From positions 1 to 7,101 of the forward strand of contig JAKSSZ010000030.1 of NCBI GenBank assembly GCA_024402835.1: a stretch of 7,101 nt of DNA, read 5' to 3'. Under the pieces are notes generated by a model. That model searched no databases. It had not been told where the DNA came from and saw only the letters and a list, made by a program, of their open reading frames with translations. Each line of letters starts with the position of its first letter. The first letter of the stretch is position 1. Both the position numbers and the translations under genes were made by a program. The DNA is from Alphaproteobacteria bacterium (GTDB lineage: Bacteria > Pseudomonadota > Alphaproteobacteria > Rs-D84). Of this stretch, positions 1 to 6,082 are shown in pieces.

Positions 1-2
1 GC

Positions 3-71
3 GCTTTGTCTGGTAAAAAGGCACGTATTGTTGAAGATTTGTCTAACAAATCATCAGCTTCTGATAAATAA
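3..71 (+). CDS. C-terminal end of an unidentified protein (5' partial)
   Basis: One plus-strand frame is open from the left edge to a TAA at 69-71. It encodes about 22 residues that read as a plausible protein tail: it starts ALSGKKARIVEDLSNK and ends with a Ser/Lys-rich, polar stretch. Of the other two forward frames, one stops within the first 15 bases and the other ends a few bases later (79-81) with a less protein-like composition. The gene lies 34 nt before the DUF2155 gene on the same strand, so it could be the previous operon member. The fragment is too short to assign to a family, and its coding status rests only on reading frame and residue composition. Confidence 0.45.
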   Translation, partial: ALSGKKARIVEDLSNKSSASDK

Positions 72-79
72 TATCAGCT
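53..79 (+). repeat. Small overlapping inverted/direct repeats before the DUF2155 gene
   Basis: ATCAGCT occurs at 53-59 and again at 73-79, with CTGATA between them at 61-66. CTGAT can pair with the upstream ATCAG (5-bp stem, 3-nt loop) or, as CTGATA, with the downstream TATCAG at 72-77 (6-bp stem, AATAA loop). The two hairpins exclude each other. No T-run follows, so this is not a standard terminator. It overlaps the end of the partial gene and lies just before a strong ribosome binding site. It could be a weak regulatory structure or chance. Confidence 0.3.
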
Positions 80-90
80 AACATTATTAA

Positions 91-96
91 AGGGGG
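91..96 (+). promoter_or_regulatory. Strong Shine-Dalgarno site for the DUF2155 gene
   Basis: AGGGGG lies 9 nt before the ATG at 106 and can pair with the anti-Shine-Dalgarno end of 16S rRNA with one G-U wobble. It fixes the start of this gene. It is the only convincing Shine-Dalgarno sequence I find before any start codon in the window; the other genes are overlapping or coupled, or appear leaderless. Confidence 0.75.
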
Positions 97-105
97 AAAT
101 AAAAT

Positions 106-459
106 ATGAGTATACAAAAACTTTTACTTATAACTTTATTCCCCTTATTTTGTTCTTGTAATTCGTATGCTTTTATAGAGAAAAATACAGCTGATTTAGT
201 TGTTTTAGATAAAGTTTCTGGAAAAACTCAAAATATTCAAGTAGATATAGACAAACCAGTTCAATATGATAAATTGACCATAGTTGTTAAAAATTGTAAA
301 CAATCTGATCCTTTTGAAGCTGAAAATTTTTATGTGTTCTTGGAAATTTATTCACAAAAAACAGATCGTATATTCAGTGGTTGGATGAATCGTAACGAAC
401 CAAGTGAAAATCCTTTACAAAATGTCGATTATGATGTTTGGGTAAAACAATGCAAATAA
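106..459 (+). CDS. DUF2155 family secreted protein
   Basis: This 117-residue protein matches DUF2155 (COG4765), an alphaproteobacterial family of small exported proteins of unknown function. The family signature is clear at the C-terminus: FSGWM (residues 90-94), then YDVWV (109-113) followed by Cys116. The mid-protein LDKVSGK (34-40) and Cys64 also fit, and Cys64/Cys116 could form a periplasmic disulfide. Residues 1-22 are a signal peptide: a basic start, a hydrophobic LLLITLFPLF core, and a likely signal peptidase I site after Ser-Tyr-Ala. The Cys residues at 16 and 18 do not sit in a canonical lipobox, so a soluble periplasmic protein is more likely than a lipoprotein. The start is set by a strong Shine-Dalgarno site. 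The next gene begins inside this one with a 10-nt overlap, suggesting coupled translation. The family call is confident; the biochemical role is unknown. Confidence 0.88.
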   Translation: MSIQKLLLITLFPLFCSCNSYAFIEKNTADLVVLDKVSGKTQNIQVDIDKPVQYDKLTIVVKNCKQSDPFEAENFYVFLEIYSQKTDRIFSGWMNRNEPSENPLQNVDYDVWVKQCK

Positions 460-776
460 AAACTATAAAAAAAATAATTAAAATATGTGTAGCAGTTGTT
501 TTAATAACAACATTAGTTTTGCTGACTGTGTGGACAATATATTCACATAGAAAAGAAAAAAGTAATATGCAAAAATGGTCAGAAATGTCTATTGAACAAA
601 AAAATAATATAGTAAATAGATTTTCAGATATTACGATAGAACAACATACGGTAATGATTGCTTGTATGGATAAAATATCAACATTCACAGATTCTGATAC
701 AATGATTATAAAAGATGCTTTGTCTTTGTGCTATCATGGTTTAAAAATGAATATTCAAATTCAAGATGAAAAATAA
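450..776 (+). CDS. Small single-pass membrane protein, function unknown
   Basis: I do not recognise this 108-residue protein. A Lys-rich N-terminus (KTIKKIIK) leads into one clear membrane segment at about residues 11-31, followed by a polar region predicted to be helical. That region has two Cys (72 and 94) that could pair if it faces the periplasm. With basic residues on both sides of the membrane segment (HRKEK follows it), topology is not decided by the sequence. I chose the ATG at 450; a TTG in the same frame at 438 adds only four residues. The ATG overlaps the DUF2155 stop by 10 nt, and the gene's own stop overlaps the DUF1460 gene start by 11 nt. It therefore sits inside a tight envelope operon and is probably a real gene. 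No Shine-Dalgarno site is obvious, consistent with coupled translation. Confidence 0.7.
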   Translation: MQIKTIKKIIKICVAVVLITTLVLLTVWTIYSHRKEKSNMQKWSEMSIEQKNNIVNRFSDITIEQHTVMIACMDKISTFTDSDTMIIKDALSLCYHGLKMNIQIQDEK

Positions 777-1458
777 AATATTTCCCTTTTTGTTTTTGCT
801 TTATGGTTGCACAAATAATATATCATCAAATATCGGTCAAGAATATATGAATGCAATATATTTGTCTAACCCATTGGGCGAGGAAAAAGAACCAGATACA
901 GATTTATTGATACGTTTTGATGCGTTTGATTGTACTACTTTTGTTGAAACAGTTTTGGCTAATGGTAATAAAGAAAAATTAACTCAAATAAGATATAAAA
1001 ATGGTAATATTGATATTTTAAACCGTAACCATTTTATAGAAACGGATTGGTTACAAAATAATAAAGATATTGTAGAAAATGTAAGTCATTTATATGGCAA
1101 AACTGCTGTGCGTCATATTGAAAATGATAAAAAATCTTGGTTCAAGAAAATTTATAATATAGATACTGATTTTAAAAAGCAAATTACAGATTTAGAGTAT
1201 ATTCCATACGAAAATTTAGCAAAGATAGATATAAAATCACCTATGATAATATTGTTTGTGCATGATGGTGCTGGTTTATACGATAAAATTGGTACTGATT
1301 TGGCTGTTACTCATATGGGGTTTATTATGCCTAATGGTATATTGCGTCATGCTTCCAGTGAATATGGTAAGATAATAGATGCAGATTTTTGGAAATATAT
1401 TGAAAAAAAACAAAAGAATAAACATAATATTGGAGTAACTTTGGTAAAAATAAAATGA
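766..1458 (+). CDS. DUF1460 lipoprotein, N-acetylmuramoyl-L-alanine amidase-like
   Basis: This 230-residue protein fits DUF1460, an NlpC/P60-like (papain-fold) family annotated as N-acetylmuramoyl-L-alanine amidase-like. Family hallmarks are FDCTTFVE, with the likely catalytic Cys56, the NRNHFIETDW block (86-95), and two late histidine sites: THMGFI (His183, the best catalytic-His candidate) and LRHASS (His195). The first 15 residues form a very short lipoprotein signal ending in Leu-Tyr-Gly-Cys15. Thr follows the Cys rather than Asp, so outer-membrane anchoring is the simplest prediction. The inferred role is peptidoglycan cleavage or remodelling in the periplasm, though substrate and bond are not shown by the sequence. 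It overlaps the previous gene by 11 nt, and its TGA stop shares bases with the tsaD ATG (ATGA), suggesting translational coupling. Confidence 0.82.
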   Translation: MKNKIFPFLFLLYGCTNNISSNIGQEYMNAIYLSNPLGEEKEPDTDLLIRFDAFDCTTFVETVLANGNKEKLTQIRYKNGNIDILNRNHFIETDWLQNNKDIVENVSHLYGKTAVRHIENDKKSWFKKIYNIDTDFKKQITDLEYIPYENLAKIDIKSPMIILFVHDGAGLYDKIGTDLAVTHMGFIMPNGILRHASSEYGKIIDADFWKYIEKKQKNKHNIGVTLVKIK

Positions 1459-2582
1459 ATAATGAAAAAATAATTATAACAGACATGGGGTCAACAGATT
1501 CCAATAAACATTCTGATAAGGCAATCTTGTGTTTGGGAATCGAATCTTCTTGCGATGAAACAAGTGCCGCAATAGTAGATTCTGATAGAAATATTTTGTC
1601 TCATATAATTTATTCTCAAATTCCAGAACATGCAAATTATGGTGGTGTAGTTCCAGAATTAGCGGCTCGTGCACATATTCTGGCCATAGAAGAAGTGGTT
1701 AAATTAACATTACAACGTGCAAATAAAACCTTAAATGATATAGATATTATTTCAGCAACTGCTGGTCCTGGACTTATTGGTGGTGTTTTGGTTGGGTGGA
1801 TGGCGGCAGTTGGTATGTCGGATGCTTTACAAAAACCTTTAATAGCGATAAATCATTTAGAAGGACATGCTCTTGTTCCAAGGTTGTGTGCAACATCTGC
1901 TTTGGATAATACCGTAAATATAGATGTAAAATTTCCATATTTATTAATGTTGGCTTCTGGTGGACATTGTCAAATACTATTAGTTCATAATGTTGGACAA
2001 TACGAGTTGTTGGGGCAAACTTTGGATGATAGTGCTGGTGAAGCATTTGATAAAATTGCTAAAATGTTGGGTTTGGGATATCCAGGTGGGCCAATAGTGG
2101 ATAAAATGGCACGTCAAGGTAACCCAAAAAGATTTGATTTTCCACGCCCGTTATGTGATAAACCAAATTGTGATTTTTCTTTTTCTGGTATAAAAACAGC
2201 TGCAAGATTTTTATTAAATAGTATCTCCGAAGAAGAACGTAATGACACTTTTGTACAAGATTTTTGCGCTTCGTTTCAGCAGGCCGTTGTTGATTGTATA
2301 ATAAATAGATTAAAACATGCTTTAAAAACTAACCCTGTCATAAAAGCAAATCCAGAAACCATAGTTGTGGCTGGTGGGGTTGCTAAAAACAGTGCTATAC
2401 GAACAGCTATAGAAAAATTAGCAATAGAAAATAATAAATTATTTGCTGCGCCACCTATGAATTTATGTACAGATAATGGCGCAATGATAGCATGGGCAGG
2501 TATAGAAAATTATAAAGTTGGTAAAAATATTGTAAAACAACCTGTGGCCCCACGTCCACGGTGGCCTTTGACAGAATTATAA
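1455..2582 (+). CDS. tsaD: tRNA N6-adenosine threonylcarbamoyltransferase TsaD
   Basis: TsaD (YgjD/Gcp, Kae1 family) transfers the threonylcarbamoyl group from TC-AMP to A37 of ANN-decoding tRNAs. It works in the cytoplasm with TsaB and TsaE and is normally essential. Visible family blocks are LGIESSCDETSAA (residues 27-39), the metal-binding NHLEGH with His134 and His138, SGGH (168-171), the nucleotide-site run LDDSAGEAFDK (190-200), FSFSGIKTA, VAGGVAKNSAIR and CTDNGAMIAW with the third metal ligand Asp340. At 375 residues it is longer than the usual ~340; the extra is about 22 polar N-terminal residues. The ATG at 1455 is supported by the ATGA overlap with the upstream stop; an in-frame ATG at 1485 is the alternative. 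No good Shine-Dalgarno site precedes either. TsaB and TsaE are not in the window. Confidence 0.97.
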   Translation: MNNEKIIITDMGSTDSNKHSDKAILCLGIESSCDETSAAIVDSDRNILSHIIYSQIPEHANYGGVVPELAARAHILAIEEVVKLTLQRANKTLNDIDIISATAGPGLIGGVLVGWMAAVGMSDALQKPLIAINHLEGHALVPRLCATSALDNTVNIDVKFPYLLMLASGGHCQILLVHNVGQYELLGQTLDDSAGEAFDKIAKMLGLGYPGGPIVDKMARQGNPKRFDFPRPLCDKPNCDFSFSGIKTAARFLLNSISEEERNDTFVQDFCASFQQAVVDCIINRLKHALKTNPVIKANPETIVVAGGVAKNSAIRTAIEKLAIENNKLFAAPPMNLCTDNGAMIAWAGIENYKVGKNIVKQPVAPRPRWPLTEL

Positions 2583-2592
2583 TATTAAAATT

Positions 2593-2621
2593 TTGTTTTT
2601 ATATTACATTTGTGCTATAAT
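2593..2621 (+). promoter_or_regulatory. Extended -10 promoter, predicted leaderless start
   Basis: The 46-nt gap after tsaD contains TTGTTT at 2593-2598, a 17-nt spacer and a perfect TATAAT at 2616-2621, preceded by TGC to give an extended -10 element. TATAAT ends exactly 7 nt before the ATG at 2629, so a normal transcription start would fall on or next to the first base of the start codon. No Shine-Dalgarno sequence lies in between. The element should make the 173-aa gene and xseA transcribable independently of the upstream operon. Confidence 0.68.
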
Positions 2622-2628
2622 TTGATGT

Positions 2629-3150
2629 ATGAATAGAAAACAAATATCTTTATATAAAAAAGCTACACAAAATATATTAAACACTATTGAAAGTTTGAAT
2701 ATAGATAAAGCAAATAAAGAAAAAGCCATCAAATTTGTTAAGTTGTTTAGAGCGTCATTTCAGTTGTCAGATATTAAACATACAATGTTTGTCGATAAAC
2801 CTGGGGATGTAAGTGATTTGGGATATGATAGCGCAGGTTTTTGCAAGGTTTCCAGTGCCCTATTTTCTATTTTAATGGGAACAACTGATTGGAAATTGAT
2901 GTATATAGATAAAAAGCAATGGAACCAAGGTAGTCATCATTTTTTACAACATACACCAACATCAACAATCATAGATTTAACTTATGATCAATTCCAAGAT
3001 GATGCTAATAATATTATTCCTGTTCCTTATCATTTGGGAAAACAGGTGTATAATTATGAAATTAGTCCGGGTGAAAAAACACGAAAATTTGCCACAAAAT
3101 TGGGAATAGATATAATCAAAGCATTAAAAGAACAATCAACAAAAAACTAG
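2629..3150 (+). CDS. Unrecognised cytoplasmic protein, possible Cys/His/Asp hydrolase fold
   Basis: I cannot assign this 173-residue protein to a named family. It has no signal peptide or membrane segment. The N-terminal third (about 1-50) is Lys-rich and likely helical. The centre has a pattern resembling papain/transglutaminase-like enzymes: GFCKVSSALFSIL, with Cys72 at the start of a hydrophobic helix; SHHFLQ, with His103/His104; and IIDLTYDQF, with Asp116, then a VPY motif at 132-134. A Cys helix, then a His strand, then an Asp strand is the order expected for that fold, but the assignment is inference from spacing and local similarity. The gene has its own promoter with the TATAAT 7 nt before the ATG and no Shine-Dalgarno site. 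It is followed after 3 nt by xseA, so the two are probably co-transcribed. It is certainly coding-like; its function is open. Confidence 0.75.
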   Translation: MNRKQISLYKKATQNILNTIESLNIDKANKEKAIKFVKLFRASFQLSDIKHTMFVDKPGDVSDLGYDSAGFCKVSSALFSILMGTTDWKLMYIDKKQWNQGSHHFLQHTPTSTIIDLTYDQFQDDANNIIPVPYHLGKQVYNYEISPGEKTRKFATKLGIDIIKALKEQSTKN

Positions 3151-3153
3151 AAT

Positions 3154-4380
3154 ATGTTACCAAAACCAGAACCTTTGATAAAACCAGATACAATATTTAG
3201 TGTTTCAGATGCATCAAAACTATTAAAAGGTGTTATTGAAACAGCATTTCCAAGTATTCGTGTGCGTGGTGAGTTGTCACAAATAAAAACGGCGTCTTCG
3301 GGACACATTTATGCGTCTATTAAAGATGAAAATGCGATTATAAATATAATTATATGGCGCGGAACACCTGTAAATTTTAAACTGGAAGAAGGTCTAGAAG
3401 TAATTATTTCTGGTAAATTTACGCTATATCCAAATCGTGGGGCTTATCAATTGATAGTGTCTTCCATAGAAATTGCGGGTATTGGTGCAATTCTTAAAAT
3501 GCTGGAAGAACGAAAACAAAAACTTGCAGCCGAAGGTGTATTTGATGAATCACGTAAAAAAGCATTGCCACAACTACCACAAACAATAGGTGTTGTCACA
3601 AGTTCCACAGGTGCGGCCTTTCAAGATATTCAAAATAGATTAAAAGAACGATTTCCGGTAAAGATTATATTATATCCGGCAACAGTTCAGGGAAATACCG
3701 CTGCCAAAGAAGTTGTAGCAGGTATTGAATATTTTAATAATATGAAAAATGTGGATGTTATAATAGTGGCACGTGGTGGCGGTTCTTTGGAAGATTTATT
3801 GCCATTTTCAGAAGAAATTGTTGTTCGTGCTGTTGCTAATAGCCAAATACCAATAATTTCTGGGGTTGGTCATGAACCCGATTGGATGTTGATAGATTTT
3901 GCAGCGGATAAACGTGCGCCAACGCCAACAGGTGCTGCGGAAATAGTAGTTCCAACAAAGATATCTTTAATCCAAGATATAAATAATTTGAGTTATAACA
4001 TAATGAATACAATAAGTAATTTAAAAAATAATTTTGCAAATATGACTATAAAAAGCCCTAATCAAATTTTATTAGATTATGAACAAAAACTGGATGATTT
4101 TGATGAACGCTTGTTTTATAAATTAAAAATGAAATTAAACAATATACGACAATTAATAGATAATATATCCAGAGTTGATAATGTTTTGCTCCCAAGTATG
4201 AATTTGCGCAAACAAAATATAAAAAATATAAGTCAAGTATTGTCCTCTCTCAGTTATAAAAACGTGTTGCAACGTGGGTATGCGATAATTCGTGATATAA
4301 ATGGTGATATAATAAGCTCTATAAATACAAATAAATCCGTTTCACAAATAGAGTTTTTTGATGGAAAATTAAAAATATAA
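3154..4380 (+). CDS. xseA: Exodeoxyribonuclease VII large subunit XseA
   Basis: XseA is the catalytic subunit of exonuclease VII, which with several XseB subunits degrades single-stranded DNA from both ends to oligonucleotides and acts in repair. Order of parts: an N-terminal OB-fold (about residues 14-108, with IRVRGELSQI and GHIYASIKD), the catalytic region (about 110-265) and a C-terminal region (about 270-405) expected to form the long coiled coils that bind XseB. Key residues align with those reported for E. coli: Asp158 in GAAFQDIQNR, Arg207 in RGGGSLEDL, and His240/Asp243 in VGHEPDW, followed by LIDFAADKRAPTPTGAAE. The usual GHETD motif reads GHEPD here, Pro replacing Thr between the catalytic His and Asp. 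Length (408) is slightly short but complete. The start is 3 nt after the preceding stop without a Shine-Dalgarno site, suggesting coupling. No xseB is present in the window. Confidence 0.96.
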   Translation: MLPKPEPLIKPDTIFSVSDASKLLKGVIETAFPSIRVRGELSQIKTASSGHIYASIKDENAIINIIIWRGTPVNFKLEEGLEVIISGKFTLYPNRGAYQLIVSSIEIAGIGAILKMLEERKQKLAAEGVFDESRKKALPQLPQTIGVVTSSTGAAFQDIQNRLKERFPVKIILYPATVQGNTAAKEVVAGIEYFNNMKNVDVIIVARGGGSLEDLLPFSEEIVVRAVANSQIPIISGVGHEPDWMLIDFAADKRAPTPTGAAEIVVPTKISLIQDINNLSYNIMNTISNLKNNFANMTIKSPNQILLDYEQKLDDFDERLFYKLKMKLNNIRQLIDNISRVDNVLLPSMNLRKQNIKNISQVLSSLSYKNVLQRGYAIIRDINGDIISSINTNKSVSQIEFFDGKLKI

Positions 4381-4383
4381 TTA
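4378..4383. other. Abutting convergent stop codons of xseA and recN
   Basis: The xseA TAA (4378-4380) is directly followed by the complement of the recN stop (4381-4383), leaving no intergenic base. The surrounding A- and T-runs (about 4364-4425) give only poor imperfect pairing, and I see no GC-rich stem with a T-tract on either strand. Each transcript therefore probably runs some distance into the opposite gene. Confidence 0.85.
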
Positions 4384-6036
4384 TTCTGTTTTAATAAGAT
4401 TTTCTGCCGAAGCCAATGATTCTTTTGTTATTTTTTCACCACTAATTATACGCGCTATTTCATTTATTCTTTCATTTGAATCAAGTTCTTTTATATTTGT
4501 TATTGTTGTGTCATTATTTACTTGTTTTGATATTTTAAAGTGTTTGTCAGCAAATCCTGCGACTTGGGCAGAATGAGTTATAACTAATAATTGTGTGTTT
4601 TTTGATAATTGTTTTAATTTTTTACCTACAGCACTTGCAGTGGCGCCACTAATACCTGTATCAACCTCATCAAATATCAATGTTTGTATGTTTGATGTAT
4701 TGTTTAATACAACGCGTAAAGCAAGCATAAATCTAGATAATTCACCACCAGAAGCAATTTTGTTTATTGGTGCAAAAGGCATACCAGGATTTGTTTTAAT
4801 CATAAATGTAACCCTGTCCTGTCCCATGGCAGAATCGTCTGATTTTAATATTTCTACTTTAAAATCTGCAGAATTTAATTTTAAATCTGGTAATTCTTTT
4901 AATAATTCATTTCGTAGACATTCAGCGTATGTATTTCTTAAATCTGTTAATTGCTTGGCGTTTGTATTAAATAATAATGTTATACTTTCCAATTCTTTGG
5001 TAAGTTTATTTAATTCTTCATCGTAATTATTTATGATATTTAACTGTTGTCGCATATCTTCTAATTTTTTTGATAAATAATTAGCAGGTACATTATGTTT
5101 TCTGGCAAGTTTTCTTATCGTGAATAATCTATCTTCAATTTCATCTATTGATGTTGTGTTTTGTTGTTCTGGTTGTATAGCATTGGTGATTCGTGCAATA
5201 GAATCAGCTATTTCATATAATTCTGTTATTTCTTTGCTGTATTGATTATCACCTTTTATTCTTTCTAAAATTCTTATAACAGAATATATCTGAGATTCAA
5301 TACTATTGCCGTTGTTTTCTATAATATCTACAGCCTCTTGCAATATGCTCGCATGTTTTTTTGCGTTTAAAATATTATTTCTTGTATCATTTAGAGTGGT
5401 TTCTTCGTCTGGTTTTATTTCCAAATTTTCTAGTTCTTGGATGTTAAATTGTAAATAATCTTGTTCACTAGCACTTGTTGCAATCAAAGATTGTAATTTT
5501 TGCAATTGTGCACGCGCTTTATGCAGTTCGTAATAATATTGTTGAACTTGTTTATATACAGATAAAAACTCTTCGTTTTGCATAACAGAAAAACTATCCA
5601 AAGATTGAATATGCAATTCGGTATTTAATAAAGAATGATTAGAGAATTGTCCGTGTATTTCTACTAGTTTATCTCCAACTTGTTTTAATATTTTTAATGA
5701 GACATAAGTATCGTTAATATAACATTTATTTCTACCATCTGTGTGTAACACGCGTTTTAAAGTCACTATATTATTTTCTGTTTCTATTGAATTATCTTCA
5801 AGAAAACGGATAATATCTTGATTTGTAGTAAAAAATTCTGCAATAACAGTTGCAGAATCACAACCGTGTCGGATTAGACCAGTATCAGAATGTGCACCCA
5901 ATACCAAAGATAAAGCATCAAGTAAAATACTTTTCCCTGCTCCTGTTTCGCCTGTTATAACATTTAACCCTTTGTCAAAATCAATGTTTAACTTGTCAAT
6001 AAGAACAATATTAGAAATAAATAAAGTGTTTAACAT
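4381..6036 (-). CDS. recN: DNA repair protein RecN
   Basis: RecN is an SMC-like ATPase that gathers at double-strand breaks and supports RecA-dependent repair in the cytoplasm. At 551 residues it matches the E. coli length (553). Visible parts: an N-terminal ATPase half with Walker A GETGAGKS (29-36); the RecN block LVEIHGQFSNHSLL (124-137); a long central coiled-coil region (about 155-380) rich in Glu, Lys, Leu and Gln; then the C-terminal half with the ABC signature ASGGELSRF (428-436), Walker B LIFDEVDTGISG (453-464) and the switch-His block LLVITHSAQVA. All catalytic motifs are intact. The ATG has no Shine-Dalgarno site but lies 7 nt after a TATAAT. It is downstream of addA on the same strand and ends base-to-base against the convergent xseA. 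Confidence 0.97.
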   Translation of the reverse strand: MLNTLFISNIVLIDKLNIDFDKGLNVITGETGAGKSILLDALSLVLGAHSDTGLIRHGCDSATVIAEFFTTNQDIIRFLEDNSIETENNIVTLKRVLHTDGRNKCYINDTYVSLKILKQVGDKLVEIHGQFSNHSLLNTELHIQSLDSFSVMQNEEFLSVYKQVQQYYYELHKARAQLQKLQSLIATSASEQDYLQFNIQELENLEIKPDEETTLNDTRNNILNAKKHASILQEAVDIIENNGNSIESQIYSVIRILERIKGDNQYSKEITELYEIADSIARITNAIQPEQQNTTSIDEIEDRLFTIRKLARKHNVPANYLSKKLEDMRQQLNIINNYDEELNKLTKELESITLLFNTNAKQLTDLRNTYAECLRNELLKELPDLKLNSADFKVEILKSDDSAMGQDRVTFMIKTNPGMPFAPINKIASGGELSRFMLALRVVLNNTSNIQTLIFDEVDTGISGATASAVGKKLKQLSKNTQLLVITHSAQVAGFADKHFKISKQVNNDTTITNIKELDSNERINEIARIISGEKITKESLASAENLIKTE

Positions 6037-6043
6037 AGTAAAA

Positions 6044-6073
6044 ATTATAGTAAATTTATGGATAAAATTTCAA
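6044..6073 (-). promoter_or_regulatory. Promoter of recN, predicted leaderless start
   Basis: On the minus strand the 46-nt gap between addA and recN holds TTGAAA (6068-6073), an 18-nt spacer and a perfect TATAAT (6044-6049). The hexamer ends 7 nt before the recN ATG (6036-6034), the same distance as at the other internal promoter of the window. Transcription is predicted to begin at or just before the ATG. I see no LexA-like palindrome overlapping it, although recN is SOS-controlled in many bacteria. Confidence 0.7.
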
Positions 6074-6082
6074 GAACTTATA

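Noticed and set aside
151..165. Lipoprotein signal in the DUF2155 protein (Cys16/Cys18)
   Set aside because: The residues before the Cys (Leu-Phe, or Phe-Cys-Ser) do not fit a lipobox, while Ser-Tyr-Ala at 20-22 is a good signal peptidase I site.
438..440. TTG as start of the small membrane protein
   Set aside because: It adds four residues deep inside the DUF2155 gene; ATG at 450 gives the usual short operon overlap and a normal membrane-protein N-terminus.
374..688. Minus-strand open frame opposite the DUF2155 and membrane-protein genes
   Set aside because: It overlaps two better-supported genes and has a composition typical of antisense shadow; similar minus-strand frames at 1474-1674, 1774-2046 and 3836-4039 and the plus-strand frame at 4595-5026 were rejected for the same reason.
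1475..1487. TATAAC just before the alternative tsaD ATG at 1485
   Set aside because: Only 4 nt separate it from the ATG and no -35-like element lies at 16-18 nt; it looks like chance in AT-rich coding DNA.
2546..2566. GC-rich hairpin at the 3' end of tsaD (CCAC/GTGG with flanking GGCC/CC)
   Set aside because: It lies inside the conserved PRPRWPL coding stretch, the stem is short with a bulge, and no immediate T-tract follows, so it is not a terminator.
2568..2583. Perfect TTGACA (2568-2573) close to a TATAAT (2578-2583) at the end of tsaD
   Set aside because: The hexamers are only 4 nt apart, and TTGACA is 42 nt from the second TATAAT at 2616; neither spacing makes a sigma-70 type promoter.
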